Assembly: GCA_029204045.2 (NCBI GenBank)
Contig: JAQNDB010000165.1
Span: forward strand, 1 to 64,000
Reading direction: 5' to 3'
DNA length: 64,000 nt
Origin: Tillandsia leiboldiana
Taxonomy: Eukaryota; Streptophyta; Magnoliopsida; Poales; Bromeliaceae
Made by a program: the position numbers and the translations under genes. Every line of letters starts with the position of its first letter. Within the stretch, counting starts at the first letter, position 1. The notes under the pieces are model-generated. The model did not search any database, was not told the DNA's origin, and saw only the letters and a program-made list of their open reading frames with translations. Shown here piece by piece: positions 1 to 11,369 of this stretch.

Positions 1-165
1 AAATAACGCAACGCGTTCCACGCGTCCACAAACTTCACCTTTCGTGGGCTTAATGGCAGTACATCTGATGCCTTGGTCCAACTCCTCCTAAGTTGAAAGA
101 ATGCAACGGACAACGAATCGAGTAATTCCGAAGGTGAGACGTTGCTTTTTGCCTACCGAACTTTT
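1..165 (+). pseudogene. S0 Sirevirus gag fragment, left piece
   Basis: This degraded stretch matches the linker region of Sirevirus gag on the plus strand. It aligns by eye with 43340-43490 of element C: CCACGCGTCC, GGCAGTACATC, and GAATGCAACGGACAACGAATCG are all recognisable. Several small indels break the frame. It ends at CTTTT (161-165), and the same five bases reappear at 23300-23304 followed by the continuation of gag. The two pieces are therefore halves of one element (S0) split by insertion of M1. The 5' part of S0 lies to the left of the window. Confidence 0.85.
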
Positions 166-1392
166 ATGGTTTATATGTAAAATGGATCTATGAATAGTGG
201 GGAAAAAACCTAAGGGGGTGAATAGGTGTAAACATAAATCCTCAAAAACATTGCGTCAATACAAACCCAATGCGGAAATATAAATAACACAAGAGATTTG
301 TACGTGGAAAACTCCAAACCGTAGTAAAAAACCCCGGGACCGATAACACGTGAAATCCACTAGAATTAAACACGTACAAGGTGATATACCGTACTCACAG
401 ACGACTCAACCTTTTCCATACGGTCCTAGTTGATTCTTCTCCGCGCGCTCCGCAACGTCGTCTCGAATCCACGAGAGCGTTGCACCTTGAATCCACAAGG
501 CCACGCGAGTCCACGCGCCGATTTTGGGGTAAATCGTTGTTTTTGGGTGGTGATGATCCGCCGAATACTTAGATCAAAGATAGATAGGAAATACCATCTA
601 AGTATTCATTAGTTTGATTCAACTCAAGATGTGAGTATGAAAACCTAGAATCAAACTAATCAATATAGATGAAGAAACATAGAGTAATATCTAATGATTT
701 CCTTTCTTCTCTATATGTGGATCTAGGGCCGTATAAGATGATATTTGATTATGACGGCTCTATTGGATTTGTGGATTATTGGATTAACCCTAGAAAAAGA
801 ATCATAGGGTCTATTTATAGGTTAGAAACCCTTGGAAGAAGATAAGGATCAAAAACGTCGTTTCTGGAAATTTTTACGACGGCGATCCGGATCGGATTAG
901 CTGTGATCCGGATCGTCGTAACGAGTCAGGCAATTCCAGAAAAACGAAGGTTCGGGATCCGGATCGAAGTGCTTGATCCGGATCGTTCATACAGTTCACC
1001 AAACATCAACGTTCGGGATCCGGATTGCGAAGCCTGATCCGGATCGTTCAAGGAAAATGGTAAACTCAATGTTCGGGATCCGGATCAAGGGAAGCTACGA
1101 TCCGGATTGAACTGGTGTATGAACGAACCACCTTCGGGATCCGGATTGAACAATCTGATCCGGATCCTGAACATGTCTCATGTTCAGTTCTTGATTTTTA
1201 TGCAATAAAAAATTCTTCCAAGTGTTTCTACACTACAAGAAGTATTCGGATCACCAAAATATTTAGTTAAACTTACCTGATCCTTTTGAATTCTTCTTTC
1301 TTGAGATTGAGGTATATGATCCAAACTTCATTCATCTTCAATCTTCAAGACTTAACACTTTCACGAAATGCGCCAAAACAAAATCCTTAACA
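166..1392 (-). repeat. M1 3' LTR
   Basis: Minus-strand copy of the Sirevirus LTR, read from ...CCTTAACA at 1392 back to position 166-167. It is shorter than the M1 5' LTR (1339 bp), mainly because a deletion near 460-475 removed about five of the eight hairpin units; three remain (about 462-517). The first bases are degraded (ATGGTTTATATG instead of TGTTGGATTATATG), so the outer edge is uncertain by a base or two. The GATCCGGATC motif cluster lies at about 885-1165 and a TATA-like CTATTTATAGG (minus strand CCTATAAATAG) at about 811-821. Confidence 0.88.
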
Positions 1393-1404
1393 ATCTCCCC
1401 CTTT
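1393..1404 (-). promoter_or_regulatory. M1 polypurine tract
   Basis: ATCTCCCCCTTT directly abuts the 3' LTR; on the minus strand this reads AAAGGGGGAGAT. It is identical to the tracts of elements B and C and is the typical plus-strand primer site of Sireviruses. Confidence 0.88.
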
Positions 1405-2123
1405 GGCGGTTTCGTGACAAAACATAGATCCACTCAAGAAAATTCAAAAGATATTTTTGTTGCTATCACCATACAACAAAAATTTACAATGGAGATCAAA
1501 ATAAATACATGAGTTAAACTCCTAAAACAGACTCTAGACTTAGACATCTGTACTCTCTGCAAAAAGAAATCATTCTTGACAAAAGAAATCGTTAGATACC
1601 TCAAGAATTTTATATCATTCAAAAACCACATACAGAGATGAAGTTTATACTCATTTACACTTACCATGACATTTATACATTCAGATATGTAAACTGATCA
1701 TAGTTAAAACACCAACATATCTTCTATGCAATCAAAATCCAAATGTCATGTTAGTGAACATCAACTTGTTAGTTATATTACATGCCCAAATAGTTAGACG
1801 AATAGTTAGTCGAGGCATGCATTCAAACACAAATGAAAACCGAAAGTTGAAGTTCTACTTACCTTTCAAGTTGAGGTCAAGTTGAGGTTATACTTACCTC
1901 TATAGTTTCAAGTTTCTCACAACCATTGTATCATTGTCTCATTTTATACTTCTCTCTCCCCCTTTTTGTCACAGAAATTTGCCAAAAATACCAAAATGGA
2001 GAGAACAGTCCAAGTACCAAAGTTTGAGAACTAAAAACTAAAAACTGAAATCTTAAAACCTGCACAAAGAGAAAGGTTAAAGAAAATAAAGTTCCTGCAC
2101 AAGAGAATTAGTAGACAAACGAT
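1405..2123 (-). other. M1 3' non-coding region
   Basis: No ORF of note. AT-rich sequence homologous to 51022-51712 of element C. It contains a second polypurine-like box (TCTCTCCCCCTTTTTG at about 1953-1968; minus strand AAAAAGGGGGAGAGA) in the same relative place as in B, C and M2. Confidence 0.75.
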
Positions 2124-3575
2124 TCAAACACTTGAATCTGAGTCATCCGAGGCGGTGTATCCCATTTTCGAGAACGTTTTCTGCATTAACTTCTTTATCG
2201 ACGAGACCGTCTTGGTTAATGTGATTTGGGATGCTGTGATTATCTCGAGTTCCTCGGAGATTCGCCTCTGCTCTTTGTTGATCTGCTCTTGTTGAAAAGA
2301 TAGGCGCTGTTGTTGCTTGAAAATCGAAGTTACCGATGCTTGATCATCCGCGCCGGGTGCTTGTTGAGACGGTGAGGCAGAGGTGCCGACACAAGGTTTC
2401 TTTCCAGTGGAGGGTGTCGGAGTAACATGTGGTAATTTGTGAAGTGACTTCACAATCGTTGACTCATCTATCATCCCCCAACAGTGTTGATACGATGTCG
2501 AGCTTATATCAATTTCAAACTTTTGTAAGATCCTTATGATGATTCATGAAAATGGAAGTCGCTCAGAAGGATGAGGATGCACAACATATCTTGACATTCT
2601 ATCCAAATTATGTAGGGGATGTTCATGTTCCAATCCTACAGCCTCAGAGGGATGACCTATGAGATATACAGAACAGCATTCTATCCCATCTCACTAACTG
2701 GTCGGCATGTTAGGAAGAATGTTGTAACATGTGATGAAATTAAGAAACGGTACTCCAGTCGAAGATGTTTGGATTTTACACTTTTCCCATCAGCTGACTC
2801 AGTTCCTGCCAAACAAATCTTTCCTATCACGGTTTGCCACAAGGCATTCGTCAAACTTCTTCCCGTCAAATAGTTGATCCCCGATGTGTGTGATTCCATC
2901 CAAGGACTTCGCCGATTAATTGGAGAGTGATTTTAAGTTTCATCCCTTGGATATTTGTATAGAAATGCATTGAGCCACGTTCATCTTCTTGAAGATGTCT
3001 TGCATTCGTGTAGAAGGTTCTCACACGATACAAGCAATACCCAAGTAATTCAGGGAATCGGCAGACTGAATGAGATTAGCTTGCTCAATTAAAGTTCCAA
3101 AACTCTGGTGAGTGATTTCGGAGAGCTTCAATGTTGAACATGTCGTTCACCGATACAATCACGATGTTCAAAAGCTCGAAGACGGATCTAGGCTGACGAA
3201 CACTCCTTCCACGCGAGGCCGGGGAGTCAGGAACTATCGGCTTGTTGATGTTAACGTCTCGTGGTAGTCCAAAGCGTCGAGCCAGACGTTTCTTTTCACA
3301 GAGATAGTTGGTGGAGACATAGGTGCTTTTCCTGTGTTATGGGTGCCTTTCCTTTTGATTCATTGGAAACCTTTGTTCAGGTTTAATGGGCATTGTTTCA
3401 TCATCATCATCCAATAACACGTCCCAGTCTACTTCATCATTATTTGCTTCAGTTTCCGAGTCACTAATCAGATCAAATTCACCTTTTCGTTGAAGTTTCT
3501 TGGCTCTTTTCAGTTTATTGGTGCTCGAGTATGCACCATTGTGACTAATAGCAAGATGATCCATGAGAATTCCAT
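2124..3575 (-). pseudogene. M1 env-like ORF remnant
   Basis: Degenerate copy of the extra Sirevirus ORF seen intact in C (49603-51021). The N-terminus at 3575 reads MEFSWIILLLVTMVHTR, keeping the hydrophobic run before MVHTR. A one-base insertion then shifts frame, and the next part is readable as TNKLKRAKKLQRKGEFDLIS in another frame. The C-terminal third (2124-2474) is open and keeps TIVKSL, a DDQASVTSIFKQQQRLS coiled-coil segment and the acidic end. The central domain is present only as broken sequence. Closest to the C-type N-terminus, not to the B/M2 type. Function of the family is unknown; a nucleic-acid or structural role is a guess. Confidence 0.82.
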
Positions 3576-3605
3576 AGTTGTGTGTGCCTTAAGAGGACTG
3601 AAATC

Positions 3606-3988
3606 CTGTGAAGAGCAACTCAAGAACACGAAAATTTTGTAAGTTTGAAAAATTTGAAAAATTGTACCCAAACAAACATTATCGTGTAGAGAGACTAGGA
3701 ATCAAATTAGTTTTGCAAAAGGAAATTTAAAAATAGATCAATTGCATGATTTTGGAAAATTCCCATTATATGCCCTAAAACCGAAATTTTTGAAATCGAA
3801 GGCCAAAAAATCCGTTTATCTTGAGAATACCTAGCATATAATCAAAACTAATCTACCCAGAGTTCTTATTTCAAAAGAAATTTGATCAAAAACCATCCAC
3901 AAACGAAATTGATACAAGAAATTCATCACGTTTTGAGGAGGAATAAGAAAAACGGTGAAAAACCGAGATTTTGATCAATAAAACTTAC
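3606..3988 (-). other. M1 leader intron upstream of env-like ORF
   Basis: On the minus strand the exon end CCAA is followed by GTAAGT (donor at 3988) and the intron ends in CACAG (acceptor at 3606). Length 383 bp. Donor, acceptor and length are kept in B, C and M2 although much of the rest has decayed. Inferred from consensus sites only; no transcript evidence. Confidence 0.6.
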
Positions 3989-4099
3989 TTGGAATCGAAG
4001 AACTCGAGTTTGAAAGCTTCCAAGATGGATGAAATCTAGAGAGAGAAGCTCTGGAAACTTTGGAACAAAAGATTGGAGTAAAAGAAATCAAAACCCTTT

Positions 4100-4285
4100 T
4101 GTTCTTTATAAAACCCTAGCCGCGATCCGGATCAGTTCGTGATTACGATCCGGATCGGCTACCTGCAGTGAAAAACTGCGTTCGGGATACGGATCGGCAG
4201 GTCCAATCCGGATCGTCTGCCCGCAGAAGAATATCTGCGTTCGGGATTCGGATCGGCAGGTCCAATCCGGATCGGCTCCAAACTT
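4100..4285 (-). promoter_or_regulatory. M1 internal promoter of env-like unit
   Basis: Minus-strand TATA-like TTTATAAAG at 4104-4112 next to a telo-box-like AAACCCTAG, preceded in transcript sense by about six GATCCGGATC-type motifs between 4122 and 4281, some mutated (e.g. GATACGGATC). Same arrangement as at 48903-49072. Confidence 0.65.
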
Positions 4286-4982
4286 TTTCTTTAAAAAATT
4301 TCAGAGAAATTCTAGAAAAAACCAGAAAAAGATTGTAAGCACTTTTGTGTATCAACTTTAAATGAAAATCATCGTTTCATACAACAAGAAATAGATTATA
4401 ACAAATCTATCAATAACATCCAACAAATGAAACGAAAATTTATAAAAATTAAATCCCTTAAAGTTGAACAACTTCAATTACATCTAACTTGATCTTATGA
4501 GTAATCCTTTATCAAATCATCAATTCGGTAAAGAAAATGAAATACAAAGATCAATAGATGTCTAACTCCCAGATAAATTAGATAATGTATCTAGTCAATT
4601 TATTGAAGAGAGTGGCTCTTTGAGCATCTTTCATTAGAAATCCCACCTTATACCAACCTTGAAATTTTGACAGAGTCAAGTATTTCAACATGCATTTTAT
4701 TTAATCAAACTTGAAAAACCTTGCTTGGTATACATGTGGTAGCTGCACACAGTACTCGGACGACCGAGGTGGTAGCTCTTTCTTCCTCCATGTGGTGGTA
4801 GTTTTCACACTCCTCAATGGGATGTAACTCTTTCCACATCTTTTTGAGCATAATACTTTTTCTTTGACTCCCCCTCAATTGGCTATCAATTATTTAAGAT
4901 ATAAAGTATTTAGCCAAATATTGATCTCGATTTCATACTCGACTAAACAGTCAAATAAGATAAAAACTATACCAAGAGATCA
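4286..4982 (-). other. M1 non-coding region between pol and env-like unit (distal part)
   Basis: AT-rich, no credible ORF. Homologous to about 47616-48320 of C. It holds another polypurine-like box (ACTCCCCCTCAATT at 4867-4880). Interrupted at its end by the insertion of Z; the proximal part resumes at 17153. Confidence 0.75.
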
Positions 4983-6262
4983 TTGAGTGTAGCACTCGTG
5001 AAATTCAAGTGGGTTTGCGGGCGAGGAAGCAGATCTAAACCTTAGTGATTTGCACATCCGGTGCGGCGAATCGCATAGTTCCCGATGCACAATGTCTGCC
5101 TTTCCGATCCGAGTCTGATCTCGAAAATCTGAGGTCGCCAGTGCGGCCGCTCTCGAATCGAGTGGAAATAGTGTAGACCGTTTGCTGATCCGACGGTCGG
5201 ATCGTCCAGAAACAGTGAAGAAGCATACGGGACCCACGACTTAAGTGAATAGTAACCCCTGATCTCGGTCCCCCCCTCAATCGGTCGTTGGCCATTTCAC
5301 TGTCTGAAATCCAAACCTATCAGTATGAGTAGACGATTCTAGCTAATTTTGACATTCTGAGCGCAATGGCACTGATAGAAGTTCCGTTTGACGACCCCAC
5401 CTCTCCCTCTGCTACCTATCCCGCACAGCTGCGCCGCCGGCCGCCGCCCCTGGTCGCCGGAAAAGCAAGGGTCTTCAAGGAACTCTTGATCTTGGGTTGG
5501 AACAAGAAGAAGAGCACCCGAGCCCTAGATGTGATAACCGCGGATTTAATTTACCTTTCTGGGCTTTCTGTTAATTTTATTGAACCGTTCTGTTGACAAT
5601 AGGGGTCCGAGGGTAACTTTTCCTTGTTTTCTGGGCAGACGATCGGGGCTCGCGGGTATTTTTGGTTAATAAAGCTCGCGAAACGAAGACCGGCGGTGCG
5701 ATCGGTTTTGGATTCCGACCCCCGGATCTCCCAGAATAAATTTCGGAAGTTGGTACCGTAGCCCAGGTGACATACACAATTACCGGTGGCAGACCGAACT
5801 CTGGTCCGCAATCAGATCGTTTCTAGTCGATCAGTTGAGGTATGGGATTTAAACACCCCTTTTCCCAGTCGCTCGAGTGGTTAATTTTATTTTGGAGTCC
5901 AAAATCCACCACGCCCAAACGACTAACTAGTCAGCCTTGGGAATTAGGTTTTCCTATACCTCGCCTCCCCTCACCTTGTTGTGCGATATCCGAGCGTGGA
6001 CGAGGAGCGGTTCCCCAAAACCCACGCCCTTCCCATCGGCCGGCGTGGAAAAGAAGAGATCGATCGCCACCCCCGCCAAAGATCCGACGAACGCCAAGAG
6101 GACGATCCTCTCCTTCGCCCGGTACCGACGAAAAACAAGGTGAGCCATGCTTTCCTTTCTCTTTCCTTGTCTTTCCTCGTTACGAACGAGGGGGAGGGGG
6201 GCTTTTCTTGATTCGTCGGAGATGGAAGGAGAGGGGCGAGCCACCCGCACGCAGAGCGCCGG

Positions 6263-6482
6263 CGGGGCAGCCCGCGCATGCGGGGGCGCCGCGCGGGGCA
6301 CCCGCATGCGGGGCGCCGTGCGGGGCAGCCCGCGCATGCGGGGCGCCGCGCGGGGCACCCTCATGCGGGGCGCCGCGCGGGGCAGCCCGCGCATGCGGGG
6401 GCACCGCGCGGGGCAGCCCGCGCATGCGGGGGCGCCGCACGAGGCACCCGCATGCGGGACGCCGCGCGGGGCAGCCCGCGCA
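6263..6482. repeat. GC-rich higher-order tandem array in Z 5' LTR, left part
   Basis: Units of 28-31 bp built on GCATGCGGGG-CGCC-GCGCGGGGCA-CCC. Seven units, arranged as B-C-B-C-A-B-C using the unit types defined for the right part (9638-10130). The array is cut by solo LTR Y exactly inside a unit. Confidence 0.88.
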
Positions 6483-9400
6483 TGTCACGCCACCGGGGCG
6501 ATACTGCGCCCCGGCTCGCCAACAGATCCGCCGCCCATACGGGAAGCCCCGTATAGGCGTAGCGACTAACCTGCAAAGAAACATCTACACTAGCAGATAT
6601 CAGAGCTGAAAGAGAAAAGCTGGAATAAAAAGATAAAATAAAACTACAACTCACAAATATACAGACCAACCTCACCAGAACACAAGAGTCTCTCAGAAAA
6701 GCAGGAAAGAAAGGTACAACTCAAAACCTCACTACAAAAGTCACTCGACATAACACACACCAAAATAGTACTGGGGTACATCTACTCACACACTGAAGAT
6801 GACAGGAGGGGATCTATCTCGCGCTCCCTTACCTCGGTCTGAAGGAGCTGGATCAGCAACAGGAGCTGCAGTAACCGGAGCAGAAGTCCCTGGGGAGAAG
6901 ACACCACGACGGGTTGTGAGAACTACATCCCACAGTAGTTCTCAGTGGGTGCCGCCAACAAGCCCGACGGTCTGCCCACTAAGTCTACCAGAGGCATAAA
7001 GTAACATATGCTGTGCTGTAAGGAAAGCTGGGAAAAGTAACTCTACAGCTACTATGCCTCTATCTAGATGCTCAACAGTGTAACAGAAAGAACATGATGC
7101 CCCAACTAACTCTCCTCCCTGATCACCCAATCACAACTGACTGCCTCATCGGTCCAGTCAAACCTGCGCCAAACCTACTGCCATTACGTCCCGGAGGAGC
7201 GGTCTTACGTAGGGCGTCCATGGCTGCCAACAAAAGCACAGCCAGAGGGACAAATGCAACAACAAGTCGCGAAAGAACATCTCAAACTCACGCCGGTACA
7301 ACAACCCGGTCTCGCCTACTCCGGAGTGGCACTCGAGGGGAGCGACCCGCTCGAGTCAAAGTAACCCATAACAAGTATCTCTGTAAAGTATCTCTGTAAA
7401 GCTCAAATGTGGCTCATGCAGGCTATGATCCAAATCCTCGATCAACAAGATCGGCTAACAAACAAATCACTAACTCACTCACTAGCTGGAATCTACACAG
7501 CTGAGACTCACTGTCACTCTGACAGTTTCCAAGAACCCAGATCTACCATCACTATCACTCTCCTAAAGAAATCAGATCTACAGACTGCTATCAACTCCAC
7601 TCGGTCCCCAGACACGAGTGCAAATGCATCCCACAACCACCCGACCTCTCGGCCCACAACTCGGGCGAGGAAAAGCTAAGTCCATAGTGAAATGAAGTAT
7701 CGTGATGTGGAATGTCTAGAGCAGTAAAAACCTAGCCCAAGTTGGAGTTTTCTACAGACTGGCTGAACATGATACATATGACAGGGGTGCTAGGTCAAGT
7801 TCCAAGATTTCACAACTTAACATAAAGTAGGAATCAAAAGATTCATCAACTGATATACAAGATACAACATACAGTTTTACACATGCTAATACTCCAATTT
7901 CTAACATGCATGATCCTACACACATAGAATTAGTACACAGTCCAGAGTTCTTGGAAGCAAGGTCACCCACCTGAAAGTGCTAACTGCCCGAAATCGTACA
8001 GCTGAGAAAGCCCAAAACAGTCAAATCACAGATCCCACCAAGCCAACAACACGGTAGAAGTGCTCACAACCTCCTGGGTACAAACATACACCAAAATTAC
8101 ACTTTAATCCACACAAATTCCACATTCCCAAAATCTGTGGTGAACAGTCCCATTAACACGAAATTTTCACCTGAAAGTCTTCCTCCAAAAATTCCAATAA
8201 AAATATGACGGCGATCGTCGTGAAGAGTAGATGTCGATAGAGTCCTGAAACGTCGAATTCCGATTTCCGGATGGGGAGATAAAAATCCGACAAGTAGGTG
8301 CTGTCCAATTCAATCAACAGTCGTAAAGGGGGTTAAAAATGTACCCAGAACCCCTAGAAAAGCTCAGTTCCACAAAAAGTGTCCAACACGGAAATTGTAG
8401 ATTTACCTCTTACGAAACCGTCACCGCAGAAATCGTCCAAAAATAACGTCGGGGTAGCCCGGTAGACCTCCCAGACTAAACTGCGACGAAAATGGGCCTC
8501 CAACAGTAGATCGTCGCTCCGCACCCCGATGCAGAAGTCGCCGTCGTTGCGGCCTCCAAAAATTCTGAACTTTCGCCAAAAGATGCACAAGAGGGAGAGA
8601 AAGAAAATTGGTGAAGGGCTCAAGGGCTAAAGCTCTCGGGAAAAGCCTCAAAAACGAGCCCCAAGGGGCCTATTTATAGGCCTCACCCGAAATCAGCCCA
8701 AAAAGACAAGTCAATGGGCTTCCGGGCCCAACTTTCGGGCGCCCGGTACTTTCGGGCGGCTACAGTGTTGGGCCGGCCCAACACTGTTCACGCCCGAATC
8801 CACCAGGTGCCGCCACGTGGCCCGCCGAACAGCAAACAGCTGTTCGGGCCACCCCCAGGCTGCCACGTGGCCTGCCCCCGCACAGTAAGGCGGTAGGCGC
8901 CCGCCAACCAGCGGGCGACGCGTGTCCACCCGGTTGACCCGCTGGCCGGTCGGCGGCCGCGCCGGGCGCGCGGCATGGCCCCGTCGTGTGCACGCGCCCC
9001 GAGGTACCAGCCCCGGCCCCGTGCACCGCGCACGGTGCGCCCGCGAATCAGAGGGTGACACGTGTCCCCTACACCCTGTCCACGCATTCCACTTCGGAAT
9101 TCCGTGGACCGCGCCGCGTGCACCGACCAACCGGAGGCTGCCACGTGCCCCCGCCTTGGTCCATGCACCGCCGCGCTCACCCGGTAGACCGCGCGCCTTC
9201 CGCCCGCCAATCAGGCGGTGCCACGTGTCCATGCACCGGGTCTGTGCACCCCGCCGCGCAGCTCTATGGACCGCGCATCCAGAACCGGCCAATGACAGGC
9301 CGCCACGTGGCATCCCGGCGGTCTACGACCCCTCCCATGCACCATTTTCCACTAAAAACTTCCGGGAGTCCGTTTTTGGGCATCCGGACTCAGAAACAAA

Positions 9401-9637
9401 CAAGCAAATAGCCGTTTTCAAGCGTTTTTCCGTGCTGAATCCATTTCCAACCTCTGTTGGGCCTAATTCTTTTCCAAAATTTCGGCAAACTCAGCCGAAG
9501 GCCTACACAGCTAATAATAACAGACAGGGTCCATCTGTGGCATCCCATTGATGCACCATGGGCCAGATACACCAACACTAGGTGCTCTAACAGTGGATTC
9601 ATCGGAAGAAAGCTGCATGGGAATTAGGGCCACTACA
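6483..9637 (-). mobile_element. Y: solo LTR, minus strand
   Basis: Bounded by TGTCACGCC at 6483 and ...CCACTACA at 9637, with a perfect 5-bp duplication GCGCA at 6478-6482 and 9638-9642. Read on the minus strand it runs TGTAGTGGCC ... GGCGTGACA. No primer site, polypurine tract or coding domain occurs inside, so it is a solo LTR left by LTR-LTR recombination. Its ends and U5 hairpins match X and W, so the three belong to one broad family. The small ORFs inside are frame shadows of GC-rich DNA. Confidence 0.9.
8671..9309 (-). promoter_or_regulatory. Y LTR promoter: TATA box with G-box cluster
   Basis: Minus-strand TATA CCTATAAATA at 8671-8680. Upstream in transcript sense lie six CACGTG palindromes at 8814, 8864, 9059, 9142, 9222 and 9304 in a very GC-rich block. 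CACGTG (G-box/ABRE core) is a known binding site for plant bZIP and bHLH factors. Actual activity is unknown. Confidence 0.6.
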
Positions 9638-10130
9638 GCGCATGCGGGGGCACCGCGCGGGGCAGCCCGCGCATGCTGGGGCGCCGCGCGGGGCACCCGC
9701 ATGCAGGGCGCCACGCGGGGCAGCCCGCGCATGCGGGGGCACCGCGCGGGGCAGCCCGCGCATGCGGGGGCGCCGCGCGGGGCACCCGCATGCGGGGCGC
9801 CACGCGGGGCAGCCCGCGCATGCGGGGGCACCGCGCGGGGCAGCCCGCGCATGCGGGGGCGCCGCGCGGGGGCACCCGCATGCGGGGCGCCACGCGGGGC
9901 AGCCCGCGCATGCGGGGGCGTCGCGCGGGGCAGCCCGCGCTTGCGGGGTCGCCGCGCGGGTCGCCGCGCGGGTCGCCGCGCGGGGCACCCGCATGAGGGG
10001 CGCCAAGCGGGGCAGCCCGCGCATGCGGGGGCGCCGCACGGGGCAGCCCGCGCATGCGGGGGCGCCACGCGGGGCAGCCGCATGCGGGGCGCCGCGCGGG
10101 GCAGCCCACGCGTGCGGGGGCGCCGCGCGG
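9638..10130. repeat. GC-rich higher-order tandem array in Z 5' LTR, right part
   Basis: Three unit types follow in fixed order: A (31 bp, with GGGGGCACCGCGCGGGGCAG), B (30 bp, ending GGGGCACCC) and C (28 bp, GCATGCGGGGCGCC). A-B-C forms an 89-bp higher-order repeat, seen about four to five times. A 13-bp block GGTCGCCGCGCGG is triplicated near 9950-9983. Rich in alternating purine-pyrimidine steps. All reading frames stay open because units lack stops, so the many overlapping ORFs here are artefacts. Confidence 0.9.
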
Positions 10131-11213
10131 GCAACACGGCAGCGCGCGGGGGGGTTTGGTCACTGCCGTCAGAGGCCAGTTGGTGTTGGGGCTTTTCTTT
10201 ACCCTGCGTTTAAAGGTTCTTGACCTCCCCGCCCGGGGATCCCGTTTTGCAGCTTCGGGGAGCGCGCCGGGATGCGGGGAGCCGAGCGTGGTTTTCTTCT
10301 AGCGACAGGTGGGTTGAATGTGTTATTTAGCTTCGATTTCCGACGACCGTTTATTCTAGATATTACATATTATCTTTCCACTTTAAATGCCACCTATTAT
10401 CGTACCTTAGATGCTACATGTAATCGCCGCACTTTTGTAGTTAGGTGTTATCATGCTCCTGATGTTACATGTTGTTGCTTTTTCTTCGATTATACTTGTT
10501 AGTAGAGTACCTTGACTACACATGTTATTATCTTACTCATGTTCATGCATTGTGGCTACTGTGCTCGAGGCTGCAACACGCGCACCCGCGGTTTGGCCAC
10601 CGCGAAGGGTGCGCTTTTCCGAAAAAGTGGTCTATGACCCGTGCATACCCACGAGGTGACGTAGTGGGGCCCCTTATTAGTTGTGGGATTTGAGGCGCCG
10701 AGGTGCGAGCAGTGCGACCCGTCGGTTTAGTTGTCCGACGTGGTCGGGTTTCTGCAGGTACGGTATGGGCCGTCGGTTTAGTTGTCCGACGTGGCCGGGT
10801 ATTACAGGATACAGGTGTACAGGTTACCTCTCCACCTTGAGAGGGTGGTTGCTCCGGTTGTCTTCACGGTTTGTTTTATTATATTCTCCTGCTCTACTAT
10901 TTTTACGTCACTGACTTCCCACTTCGTGACAGGGTTCGGTCGGGGGGAGAGGTAGGCGGCGGTTAGGACGGGACAGGAGCAGCTGGGTCGCCGGGGGCCC
11001 TGGACTGTATTTCTCCTTTTATTCTTGCATTTCATTTACATTGTAGTTATATGAGAGGTTCGCGATACCCTCGTGGGGTCGGCATGGATGTCGGTGTGGA
11101 TTGCATTTAGTTACCCTCTTATGCATCACTCTTCCTTTTATTTCTGTTGGCCATTTGAAAACGAAAAAGGCAAAAGCCAAAGAAAAGATTGCGAAAACCA
11201 TTTTTAAAATCTA
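10131..11213 (+). other. Z 5' LTR, region after the array
   Basis: No gene. It contains a 31-bp near-perfect tandem duplication (CCGTCGGTTTAGTTGTCCGA at about 10719 and 10769), also present in the 3' LTR. Short ORFs are conserved in both LTRs only because the LTRs are copies of each other. Confidence 0.7.
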
Positions 11214-11369
11214 AGTGTCGTGTGGGCACTGGTTTCAAAACCCTGTGGATTTATGGATTGCGAAAGGGATTTCAAAACTTGGGTGTCGGGTGGGCACCGT
11301 TTTCAAAACCTTGTGGATTTGTGCTGATTTCGAAAGTCGCTTTCAAAACGTAAGCGCCGGGTAGGCGCT
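11214..11369 (+). repeat. Three tandem hairpins near the end of Z 5' LTR
   Basis: A degenerate repeat of about 70 bp occurs three times. Each has a 17-nt hairpin with a 6-bp stem and 5-nt loop: AGTGTC/GGCACT at 11214-11230, GGTGTC/GGCACC at 11282-11298 and AGCGCC/GGCGCT at 11353-11369. Differences between units occur as pairs (A:T to G:C, T:A to C:G, T:G to C:G) so the stem always holds. The 3' LTR has the same at 16685-16840. Confidence 0.75.

Noticed and set aside
5842..6675. Many overlapping ORFs of 100-255 codons on both strands with GRRAGHPHAGRRAG-type repeats, and similar ones at 9511-10223 and 15093-15695
   Set aside because: They run through a GC-rich satellite without stops in any frame; they have no domain and exist on both strands at once.
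8711..9551. Long ORFs on both strands in the GC-rich part of Y, and similar in X (23818-24642) and W (59922-60802)
   Set aside because: High GC content keeps frames open; no domain, and no matching frame between the related LTRs.
9638..10130. A CRISPR-like array
   Set aside because: Units are contiguous with no unique spacers, and the setting is a plant LTR.
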